Notes under the pieces: model-generated
Told to the model about the DNA's origin: nothing
The model's database searches: none
What the model saw: the letters and a program-made list of their open reading frames with translations, nothing else
Source: Verrucomicrobiota bacterium
GTDB lineage: Bacteria; Verrucomicrobiota; Verrucomicrobiia; Opitutales; UBA953
Direction: 5' to 3'
Length of the DNA: 31,793 nucleotides
Assembly: GCA_004293385.1 (NCBI GenBank)
Contig: RDYO01000005.1
Location: forward strand, 1 to 31,793
In this document: piece after piece, positions 23,496 through 29,804 of the stretch
Layout of the letters: each line of letters starts with the position of its first letter
Position numbering within the stretch: the stretch's first letter is position 1
Program-made: the position numbers and the translations under genes

Positions 23496-24099
23496 GCCAG
23501 ATCTCCTCCTCGATGGCTTCGGGCGGACGCGCGGCGTCCACGACGAAGAAACGCCCGGCCTCCTCGCGGGCGAGCGTATGGTAAAGTTCGCGGACGCGGC
23601 GATGGAAGGCGTCGCCGAGGAGTTCGAAGCGGTCCGCCTGTCCTCGGTCCCTCACCGCGGCGCGGCCGAGTCCGTGGCCAGGATCAAGGTCGAGCAGGAT
23701 GGTCAGGTCCGGACGCACCGGACCGCAGGCGAGGCGGTTCGCGCCTTCGATCAGACCACGGTCCAGGCCGCGGCCGCCGGCCTGGTAGGCGACGGTCGAA
23801 TCGATGAAGCGGTCGCAGATCACGACCTGCCCGGCGGCGAGGGCCGGAGCGATGACGTCCGCGACGAGCTGCGCGCGGCAGGAAGCGAAGAGCAGCGCTT
23901 CGGCCGCCGGCGCCAGCGAGGTGCCCGGCTGCTTGAGCACTTCGCGCATGCGTTCGCCGTAGGGCGTGCCCCCCGGCTCACGGAGTCCGAGCACGGTCGC
24001 CCCGTCCGCGCGGAGACGCTCCGCGAGACGGGCGAGCTGCGTGGATTTGCCCGCGCCCTCCCCTCCTTCGAACGTGATGAATCTGCCCGCGATCGGCAT
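23470..24099 (-). CDS. tmk: Thymidylate kinase
   Basis: Cytoplasmic dTMP to dTDP kinase, 209 aa. P-loop GEGAGKST is at 13-20, REPGGTPYGERMREVL carries the conserved EPGGT, ICDRFIDSTVAYQ the DR[FY] motif, and a VRDRGQADRFE lid-like stretch follows DLDPG. I chose the ATG at 24099 because FITFEGGEG follows in family register; open frame above it runs into a hairpin terminator and is not coding. A TTG three codons up with better-spaced GGAGG is an alternative. The 3' end overlaps holB by 26 nt. Confidence 0.95.
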   Translation of the reverse strand: MPIAGRFITFEGGEGAGKSTQLARLAERLRADGATVLGLREPGGTPYGERMREVLKQPGTSLAPAAEALLFASCRAQLVADVIAPALAAGQVVICDRFIDSTVAYQAGGRGLDRGLIEGANRLACGPVRPDLTILLDLDPGHGLGRAAVRDRGQADRFELLGDAFHRRVRELYHTLAREEAGRFFVVDAARPPEAIEEEIWHEVVRRFR

Positions 24100-24149
24100 C
24101 CGCCACAAGATGCCCTCCGTAGCCTTCAAAGCGAGCGAGGAATGGCGGA

Positions 24150-24187
24150 CATGAGAAAGGCCCGGCGGACGCCGGGCCTTTCTCATG
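24150..24187. terminator. 17-bp perfect inverted repeat, terminator-like
   Basis: CATGAGAAAGGCCCGGC (24150-24166) pairs exactly with 24171-24187 around the loop GGAC. It lies just after the FecR gene stop (24206, minus) and before tmk. The stem ends in AGAAAG/CTTTCT, giving a T-rich side on the minus strand but no long T-run. It is a likely terminator between the two genes; it could work in both directions. Confidence 0.7.
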
Positions 24188-24205
24188 ACGGAATGAACCA
24201 GGAGT

Positions 24206-25288
24206 TCAGATACCGGTCCCGGAAGGATCCAGCTGCTTCTGCTCGACCGAACGGTTCACGTTGTCGGTGATCTTCTTCAGGTTGTCGTCCATCTGGGTGC
24301 CGCCGCCGCCGTTGCTCGAGGAGAGCGGTGCGCCCGGGGCGCCGACCTTGCTCTCGGGAGCCTTATCGTCGGTGACCGGGCTTTCGCTGACGACCTGACC
24401 GAAGGTCTTCGCGGGCTCCGCGGCGCCGTTCGGGAAGATCGCCGCGAGGGTCGGAGCGGTCGCCGCCATCGCGTTGATGGTCGTGGAGACTTCGGCGGGC
24501 AGCGTGGAAGAGGCGGCCAGGGTGGCGGAGATTTCGGCGAGCTCTTCGGCCGGGATCGGGTAGAGGAGGACCTTCACGGTCGCCAGGGCGGCGGCGAGGG
24601 CCGCAGGCGCCGGAGCGGGGGCGTTGCCGCCAGCCGGGGCGCCGGCCGCGCGGGCGAGATTGCTGATGAGCGCGGCGGAAGGCACGGAGCTGGAGGTCTG
24701 CATGCCGGGGTCGACGGTGACAGGGCCGACGTTGGAGCTGTAGACGATGGTCTCGACGGAGCCACGGACGCACGACACGACGACCTTGCCGATGCCATCG
24801 GGGCCGACGCGGTACTCGACGGCGAAGACGGTGCCACGGATGCGCACGAGGCCGGCGGGCGTCTTGACGGTGAAAGTGGAGAGCGCGTTGAGCTTACGGA
24901 CTTCGCCGATGATCTTGCCGCGCGGCACTTCGACTTCGGTCACGGAAGGGCTCGGATCTTTTTCGATCTGGCGGTACGGATCGGTGATGCCGGCGGAGGG
25001 CACCTGACGGAAAGTACGCAGTTCGAGCAGCGTGCTCGGCGTCAGCACCAGCGAGGCGCCGTTGGAGAAGACGAGTTCGGCCGTGGAATCGACGCCGGTC
25101 TCGACGCGCGATCCTTCCTGGAAGACGGCGCCGGTGGCGAGCGGCTTACGCTGCGCCTTGGCGTCGATGATGGTCACGTTGCCGGTGATCTTGCCGACCT
25201 GGACCTTACCGGACTGGAGGGCCGCCGAGGAAAGAACCGGCAGGAGCGCAAGGGCGACCATTCCTAGGTGCTTGAAAAAGGAAATCAT
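24206..25288 (-). CDS. Secreted FecR-domain protein
   Basis: A 360-aa exported protein. Signal peptide at about 1-22 (MISFFKHLGMVALALLPVLSSAA). Residues about 30-195 form a FecR beta-sandwich: KITGNVTIIDAKAQRKPL, GSRVETGVDSTAELVFSNG, then VEVPRGKIIGEVRKL, TFTVKTPAGLVRIRGTVFAVE and VSCVRGSVET, all matching the domain. The C-terminal half is Ala/Pro/Ser-rich with no known domain. FecR domains usually sense envelope signals or occur in wall-associated proteins; this one has no membrane segment after the signal and no adjacent fecI. I chose the ATG at 25288 from the signal peptide. It is flanked by hairpins on both sides, so probably a single-gene unit. Confidence 0.85.
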   Translation of the reverse strand: MISFFKHLGMVALALLPVLSSAALQSGKVQVGKITGNVTIIDAKAQRKPLATGAVFQEGSRVETGVDSTAELVFSNGASLVLTPSTLLELRTFRQVPSAGITDPYRQIEKDPSPSVTEVEVPRGKIIGEVRKLNALSTFTVKTPAGLVRIRGTVFAVEYRVGPDGIGKVVVSCVRGSVETIVYSSNVGPVTVDPGMQTSSSVPSAALISNLARAAGAPAGGNAPAPAPAALAAALATVKVLLYPIPAEELAEISATLAASSTLPAEVSTTINAMAATAPTLAAIFPNGAAEPAKTFGQVVSESPVTDDKAPESKVGAPGAPLSSSNGGGGTQMDDNLKKITDNVNRSVEQKQLDPSGTGI

Positions 25289-25352
25289 GAGGGGACTGCG
25301 GGGAAACGTCAGCCTAGGCACCGTGCGGGGGGAGGCAAACCCTTTAAAACAA

Positions 25353-25378
25353 AAAGACCCCCGTAAAAGGGGGTCTTT
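25353..25378 (-). terminator. Intrinsic terminator after the phosphofructokinase gene
   Basis: AAAGACCCCC (25353-25362) and GGGGGTCTTT (25369-25378) form a perfect 10-bp stem with a 6-nt loop. On the minus strand it is followed by TTGTTTT, a good rho-independent terminator for the gene ending at 25402. The A-tract on the other arm could also stop plus-strand transcripts. Confidence 0.88.
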
Positions 25379-25401
25379 GTTCACAATCCGAACGGTCAGA
25401 T

Positions 25402-26703
25402 TCAGGCGGTGACGTACTTCTCGAGACGGCGCTGGACGGCGATGGCCGAGAGCTGAGCGTACTTCGGAAGGCCCTGATCGTAAGGGAGTTGCATTTCTCC
25501 CTGGATGAGCGGGAGGGCGTAGCGGGCGAAGTCCGGGTGGATGGACATCTTGTCTTCGCCGATCCACTTCTCAGGGAAAGCCTTCACGCCGTTGGCGATC
25601 TGGTCGAGGGGAGCGAGCATGGTCTGGACCGCGTAGGTCTCCTTCTCGGAGCGGGTCAGGATCACCATCTTGCCGGACTCGCCTTCGAGGGCGGCCTTGA
25701 CGGCGGCGCCACCGCAGAGTTCGGCTTCATCGACGTCGGTCTTCGAAGCGTTGTGCGAAGCGGCGCGCTGGGTGATGCCGAGCTTGGAGGAGCGGGCCTT
25801 GACGCCGTCGAAACGGGATTCGACGAGCGTGCGGAGGTATTCGCCGGCGCCGCCGAGGACGGCGTGGCCGAACGCGTCGGTGCTGGAGGTGTCGGCGCCG
25901 AGGTAGTTGCCGGTGGCGTCCTGGACGCCTTCGGAGACGACGACGAAGCAGTGGCCGTTGGACTTCAGGACTTCTTCGACGCGGCGGATGAAGGCGTCGG
26001 CGTTGAAGGCGACTTCCGGCAGCAGCACGATGTGCGGGGCGGAGCAGGAGTAGTGGGTGTTCTTGACGGCCTTGTCGTCGTTCTTGTCGCGGCGCTGGGC
26101 CAGGACGGACGAAGCGGCGAGCCAGCCGGCGTTGCGGCCCATGACTTCGAGGATCGAGACGAAGTCGTTCTGGCCCATGGCGGCGTTGTCGAGAGCGGTC
26201 TCGCGGATGGTCACGCCGATGTGCTTGGCGACGGAACCGTAGCCGGGGCAGTGGTCGGTGAGGGGCAGGTCGTTGTCGATCGTCTTAGGCACGCCGACGA
26301 CGCGGAGTTCGTAGCCGCGCTCCTTGGCGAGGGCGTCGATCTTGGCGGCGGTGTCCTGGGAGTCGTTGCCGCCGATGTAGTGGAAGTAACGGATGTTGTG
26401 GGCTTCGAAGACCTGCAGGATGCGGTCGAAGTCTTCGGCCTTCTTCACCTTGTAGCGGCAGGTGCCGAGGGCGGCGCCGGGGGTGTGGCGGAGGGCGCGG
26501 AGGGTCTGCTGGGATTCGGCCGCGAGGTCGACGAGCTGCTCATGAAGCACGCCCTGGATGCCGTTCAGGCCGCCGTAGATCTCGACGATCTCGTCCTCAT
26601 GCTTGAGGGCTTCCGAGATCACCCCGGCGAGGCTGGCGTTGATGACGGGGGTCGGGCCGCCGCTCTGCGCGACGAGAAGGTTGCCAATGAGGGGAGAAGA
26701 CAT
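25402..26703 (-). CDS. pfp: Pyrophosphate-dependent 6-phosphofructokinase
   Basis: Glycolytic enzyme phosphorylating fructose 6-phosphate with pyrophosphate, reversible in this class. It has 433 aa, larger than the 320-aa bacterial ATP-PfkA. N-terminal AQSGGPTPVINASL (12-25). At the phosphoryl-donor site GGNDSQDTA (111-119) stands where ATP enzymes have GGDGS; an Asp or similar bulky residue here excludes ATP. PKTIDND (139-145) has the Lys that marks PPi use (ATP enzymes have PGTIDND). VMGRNAGWLAAS is the F6P-binding part. PPi use is read from these residues. No Shine-Dalgarno sequence precedes the ATG. Strong hairpin terminator after it. Confidence 0.92.
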   Translation of the reverse strand: MSSPLIGNLLVAQSGGPTPVINASLAGVISEALKHEDEIVEIYGGLNGIQGVLHEQLVDLAAESQQTLRALRHTPGAALGTCRYKVKKAEDFDRILQVFEAHNIRYFHYIGGNDSQDTAAKIDALAKERGYELRVVGVPKTIDNDLPLTDHCPGYGSVAKHIGVTIRETALDNAAMGQNDFVSILEVMGRNAGWLAASSVLAQRRDKNDDKAVKNTHYSCSAPHIVLLPEVAFNADAFIRRVEEVLKSNGHCFVVVSEGVQDATGNYLGADTSSTDAFGHAVLGGAGEYLRTLVESRFDGVKARSSKLGITQRAASHNASKTDVDEAELCGGAAVKAALEGESGKMVILTRSEKETYAVQTMLAPLDQIANGVKAFPEKWIGEDKMSIHPDFARYALPLIQGEMQLPYDQGLPKYAQLSAIAVQRRLEKYVTA

Positions 26704-26765
26704 GGGAGTGAACGAGTTGAAAAGTGGGTTGTGGGAAGCCCTCCCCCCCTTGGCAACACGGAAAA

Positions 26766-26786
26766 CCCTCCCCTGCCCGCACCCCC
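26766..26786 (-). other. Compact G-quadruplex motif between purB and pfp
   Basis: On the minus (mRNA) strand the order is GGGGG-TGC-GGG-CA-GGGG-A-GGG, with loops of 3, 2 and 1 nt, a strict G-quadruplex pattern; a G7 run follows at 26743-26749. It fills the 93-nt gap between the purB stop and the pfp start. No ordinary hairpin terminator is seen here, so it may influence read-through or pfp expression (inference). Confidence 0.5.
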
Positions 26787-26796
26787 TGACTTAGGC

Positions 26797-28227
26797 CTAC
26801 AAAATGCGTCCGGCTTTGACCTGGGCGGACTCCGGAACCTTCCGGGTCCAGTCGGCGGCCTGCTTCACGAAGACGTCGACCTGGGCCCCGGCGGAACCGG
26901 TCAGTTCGCCGGCCTTGGTGACGGCGTCGAGGAGGACGGACTTAGGCAGACGCAGGCGCGCGTCGGCGGCGAGGCGGTCGACGAGGTCGTTGCGCTCGAT
27001 CTTGCCGGTGCGGAGTTCCTTGGCCACGGCGACGGCGTGTTCCTTGATGGCCTCGTGGGCCTCTTCGCGGCCGGCGCCGGCCTTGACGGCTTCCATGAGG
27101 AAGGTGGTCGTGAGCAGGAACGGCAGGTAGTGACGGGACTCGCGGTCGATGACGGGACGGTTGACCTCCATCTGGCCGAGCACGGTGAGGAAGGCTTCGA
27201 AGAGTCCGTCGATGGCGAGGAAGGCGTCAGGCAGGAGCACGCGGCGCACGACCGAGCACGAGACGTCGCCTTCGTTCCACTGCTCGCCGGAGAGCGAAGC
27301 GGCCATGGCGAGGTGACCGCGCAGGATCACGTGGAAGCCGTTGATGCGCTCGCAGGTGCGGGCGTTCATCTTGTGCGGCATGGCGGACGAACCGACCTGG
27401 CCGGGCAGGAAGCCTTCGCTGGCGAGCTCGTGGCCGGCCATCAGGCGGAGGGTCTTGGCGAAGGACGACGGGCCGGAAGCGGCGGAGAGCAGCGCGGCGA
27501 CGACTTCCATGTCCATCGAGCGCGGGTAGACCTGGCCGACCGCGCCGAGGGCGTGCGGGATGCCGAGGTGCGCGAGCACGCGGGTCTCGAGCTGGGCGAC
27601 CTTGGCGATGTCGCCGGAGAAGAGCGTGAGCTGGTCGAGCTGCGTGCCGACGGCGCCCTTGAGACCGCGGGCCGCGAAGGCGGCGAGCGCAGCGTCGACC
27701 TGCGCGATGCCGCGGAGGCATTCCTCGCCGAACATGGCCCAGCGCTTGCCGACGGTGGTGGGCTGCGCGGCGACGTTGTGCGTGCGCGCGGCGATCAGGA
27801 CGTCGCGGTCGGCCTGCGCGCGGCGGGCGAGCGCGGCGAGCGCGGCCACGCCCTTGGCGCGGACGAGCTGGAGCGAGCGGAAGACCTGCAGCTGCTCGAC
27901 GGATTCGGTGAGGTCGCGGCTGGTGAGGCCCTTGTGGACGTGCTGGTGGCCGGCGAGGGCGCAGAACTCGTCGATGCGCGCCTTGACGTCGTGGCGGGTC
28001 TCCTCTTCGCGGCGGCGGATGGAGTCGAAGTCGACCTGGTCCTTGACCTTCTCGTAGGCGACGAGGGCGTCGGCGGGGATGTCGAGGCCGAGGTCGCGCT
28101 GGGCCTTCATGACGGCGATCCAATATTCGCGCTCGAGGACCACGCGGCCGCGGGTGGACCAGACGGCCTTCATCGCCGGGGAGGCGTAGCGGTCGGCGAG
28201 GACGTTGGGTACGTTGTCGGATTCCAT
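26797..28227 (-). CDS. purB: Adenylosuccinate lyase
   Basis: Fumarase/aspartase superfamily enzyme for two steps of purine synthesis (SAICAR and adenylosuccinate cleavage). It has 476 aa. HKGLTSRDLTESVEQLQ (98-114) and ARTHNVAAQPTTVGKR (147-162) hold the substrate-binding parts; the superfamily signature is GSSAMPHKMNARTCERI (279-295). KMN replaces the more common KRN. The signature, followed by GEQWNEGDVSCSVVRRVLLPD, is of the type I remember from actinobacterial PurB. No Shine-Dalgarno sequence precedes the ATG. It is 21 nt after holA and probably in the same transcript. Confidence 0.95.
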   Translation of the reverse strand: MESDNVPNVLADRYASPAMKAVWSTRGRVVLEREYWIAVMKAQRDLGLDIPADALVAYEKVKDQVDFDSIRRREEETRHDVKARIDEFCALAGHQHVHKGLTSRDLTESVEQLQVFRSLQLVRAKGVAALAALARRAQADRDVLIAARTHNVAAQPTTVGKRWAMFGEECLRGIAQVDAALAAFAARGLKGAVGTQLDQLTLFSGDIAKVAQLETRVLAHLGIPHALGAVGQVYPRSMDMEVVAALLSAASGPSSFAKTLRLMAGHELASEGFLPGQVGSSAMPHKMNARTCERINGFHVILRGHLAMAASLSGEQWNEGDVSCSVVRRVLLPDAFLAIDGLFEAFLTVLGQMEVNRPVIDRESRHYLPFLLTTTFLMEAVKAGAGREEAHEAIKEHAVAVAKELRTGKIERNDLVDRLAADARLRLPKSVLLDAVTKAGELTGSAGAQVDVFVKQAADWTRKVPESAQVKAGRIL

Positions 28228-28248
28228 CGGTATGAAGTAAGGTTTATA

Positions 28249-29373
28249 TCAGGCGGGACGCTTCACGGCAAGCGCTCGCAGGAACATCGCGCGGACGGAG
28301 GACTCGTCCTCGCCTCGGTTCGAGGCGTCGAAGCAGTCCGCGCACGCGAGCTGGAGGTCGACGAGCTCGGCCAGGGTGTAGCGGGCCGCCGCCGGGGCGA
28401 CCTTGTTGCTGACGTACCAGGCGTTCTGGGAGAAGAGGTTGGCCGAAGACTTGGCGGCGGAACCGAAGGTCGGACCATGGCGGCCGCTGGCGGCCTCGAA
28501 CTGGCCCTTGGGCAGGCCGGCCTCGCTGACGCGGAAGTCGCCGGAGTCGACGAGGCAGCGGATCTGGATGAGCAGGCGCAGGCGGTTCTGCAGCGCGCTG
28601 AGGAGCGGGCGGCTGGAGTCCTCGTTGAAGAAGTAGCGGTCGAGCGAGGCGAGGCCCCAGGCGAGGTCGCGCGCGGCGAGCGCTTCGATGGGCTCGAAGA
28701 AATCGCCTTCGCCGAAGGTCGGGACGAGCAGATGCACGTCGGACTCCTTGATGGTGCCGCCCGGGCCGACGTAGGTGGCGAGCTTCTCGCATTCGCCCAG
28801 CACGAGGCGGGTCGACTGGCCGACGCGGCCGACGATCACTTCGGGCACGCCACGGTCGTACTTCACGCCGAGCGCCTTCAGTCGGTCGACCGCGAGGGCG
28901 ACCTGGTTGTCGGCCTGCGCGTCGCCCTTGTCGAACGGGCTCTTGGACGCCGAGGCGTGGATGATGAAGTCCTGCGCGGCGGACTTGAGCACGCTGAGGT
29001 CCTTGCGCCGGCCGTCGTAAGGCGTGGCGGAGATGATGATCGAGACGGAGGGGTCCGCCGAGGTCGCGACTTCGAGGATGTTGGCGAGGTTCTTCTTCAC
29101 CTCCTCCGACTTGGCCTGGACGGTGTCGGCGACGAGGTTGAGGTTACGCAGCCAGATGACGCGCTTGCCGCCGAACATGGATAGCGTCTTGACCGACTCC
29201 GCGAACTGGAGTTCGAGCACGCGCGCGTCGTCGACCCGCAGGATCTGCGCGGAGATGATCTCGGCCTCGGCGTCGGATCCCGCGGCCTTCCGGGCCTTGT
29301 CGTAACAGGCACGGCCGTCCTGATCGACGAGGTATTCGTCCTTACCAGCGATGATGGCGAGATAGCCGGGCAC
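28249..29373 (-). CDS. holA: DNA polymerase III delta subunit
   Basis: Clamp-loader delta subunit that opens the sliding clamp, 374 aa. N-terminal YLAIIAGKDEYLVDQ resembles the HolA start (usually L.GdE.yLi). SMFGGKRVIWLRNLN matches the family's conserved S.FG.rR.v.v region, and RGVPEVIVGRVGQSTRLVLGECEKLATYVG is the usual region before domain III. I chose the GTG at 29373: an ATG upstream would add residues unlike the family, and GGGAG lies 9 nt before the GTG in a G-rich stretch. The C-terminal part is longer than usual and ends ALAVKRPA. Confidence 0.85.
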   Translation of the reverse strand: MPGYLAIIAGKDEYLVDQDGRACYDKARKAAGSDAEAEIISAQILRVDDARVLELQFAESVKTLSMFGGKRVIWLRNLNLVADTVQAKSEEVKKNLANILEVATSADPSVSIIISATPYDGRRKDLSVLKSAAQDFIIHASASKSPFDKGDAQADNQVALAVDRLKALGVKYDRGVPEVIVGRVGQSTRLVLGECEKLATYVGPGGTIKESDVHLLVPTFGEGDFFEPIEALAARDLAWGLASLDRYFFNEDSSRPLLSALQNRLRLLIQIRCLVDSGDFRVSEAGLPKGQFEAASGRHGPTFGSAAKSSANLFSQNAWYVSNKVAPAAARYTLAELVDLQLACADCFDASNRGEDESSVRAMFLRALAVKRPA

Positions 29374-29419
29374 GCGCCTAATCTCCCGCCCTCCCCCCTC
29401 GTGGCAATCCTTTGTCATT

Positions 29420-29443
29420 CGCAGGCCCCAAGACCGGCCTGCG
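29420..29443. repeat. Intergenic hairpin upstream of holA
   Basis: CGCAGGCC (29420-29427) pairs with GGCCTGCG (29436-29443) around an 8-nt loop. It has no GTAG head, so it does not belong to the REP-like family nearby. Role unknown. Confidence 0.5.
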
Positions 29444-29526
29444 AGGTGGCAGCGGTTGGCGGTTAGGAAAGACCATGCTCCAAGGGGAGACCGGAAACCG
29501 GCAAGAAAGCTTCGGTTCTGCTTCGG

Positions 29527-29552
29527 GTAGGGTGGCCATTGCCATGGCCGCC
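29527..29552 (+). repeat. REP-like unit 1 (plus orientation, loop TGCC)
   Basis: GTAG, then a 9-nt arm GGTGGCCAT, loop TGCC and arm ATGGCCGCC (one wobble pair). This is the 26-nt layout shared by all four units of the array. It forms an inverted pair with unit 2. Confidence 0.8.
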
Positions 29553-29617
29553 GTTCGCATAGGCATGTATGCATCCGTGGGCAAGGTCACCGACCGTTCC
29601 AATATCCGTCCGCGCAC

Positions 29618-29643
29618 GGACGTGATGGCAATCACGTCCCTAC
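29618..29643 (-). repeat. REP-like unit 2 (minus orientation, loop TGCC)
   Basis: On the minus strand: GTAG, arm GGACGTGAT, loop TGCC, arm ATCACGTCC (perfect 9-bp stem). Same loop as unit 1, different stem, opposite orientation, 65 nt away. Together they resemble a BIME. Confidence 0.8.
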
Positions 29644-29708
29644 CTCAAGACCCAGCCAATCATCCTGTCTCCGGGTTACCCTTTGGTGCATGACATATCC
29701 TGCCTTGG

Positions 29709-29734
29709 GTAGGGTTGAGCGCCCTCGCTCAACC
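29709..29734 (+). repeat. REP-like unit 3 (plus orientation, loop CCCT)
   Basis: GTAG, arm GGTTGAGCG, loop CCCT, arm CGCTCAACC (perfect 9-bp stem). Same 26-nt layout as units 1, 2 and 4, with a different loop from the first pair. Confidence 0.8.
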
Positions 29735-29736
29735 GG

Positions 29737-29762
29737 GGCTGACCAAGGGTGATCAGCCCTAC
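29737..29762 (-). repeat. REP-like unit 4 (minus orientation, loop CCCT)
   Basis: On the minus strand: GTAG, arm GGCTGATCA, loop CCCT, arm TGGTCAGCC (8 of 9 pairs). Same loop as unit 3, inverted to it and only 2 nt away. Confidence 0.8.
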
Positions 29763-29785
29763 CTGGAGCAAGTGGGACAGGCTTC

Positions 29786-29803
29786 GGCGGCCGATAGGCC
29801 GCC
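29786..29803 (-). terminator. Hairpin directly after the cinA stop
   Basis: GGCGGCC (29786-29792) and GGCCGCC (29797-29803) form a 7-bp all-GC stem with a 4-nt loop, 1 nt after the cinA stop (minus). No T-run follows, so it may be a weak terminator or mRNA 3'-end protector. Confidence 0.45.
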
Positions 29804-29804
29804 C

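Larger units (their letters stand above)
29374..29804. other. 431-bp intergenic region with REP-like array
   Basis: There is no credible gene between holA and cinA; short open frames cross the palindromes. It holds four 26-bp GTAG-headed hairpin units (29527-29762), an 8-bp stem hairpin at 29420-29443 (CGCAGGCC/GGCCTGCG, loop of 8), and a hairpin at the cinA end. Base composition is less GC-rich than the flanking genes. A very weak minus-strand promoter for holA (TTGCCC, 17-nt spacer, TATGCG) lies at about 29558-29586; I give it little weight. Confidence 0.7.

Noticed and set aside
25489..29184. 1231-codon open frame on the plus strand across pfp, purB and holA
   Set aside because: It lies fully antisense to three clearly conserved genes. 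Its protein is low-complexity (Gly/Val/Asp/Glu/Ala) without any domain, as expected from a high-GC antisense frame with few stops.
29412..29693. 93-codon plus-strand open frame in the holA-cinA intergenic region
   Set aside because: It runs across two REP-like hairpins and shows no codon-usage pattern of the neighbouring genes; no ribosome site.
29527..29762. CRISPR array
   Set aside because: Repeats differ in stem sequence, alternate in strand and have unequal spacing of 65, 65 and 2 nt, so they are not CRISPR repeats.
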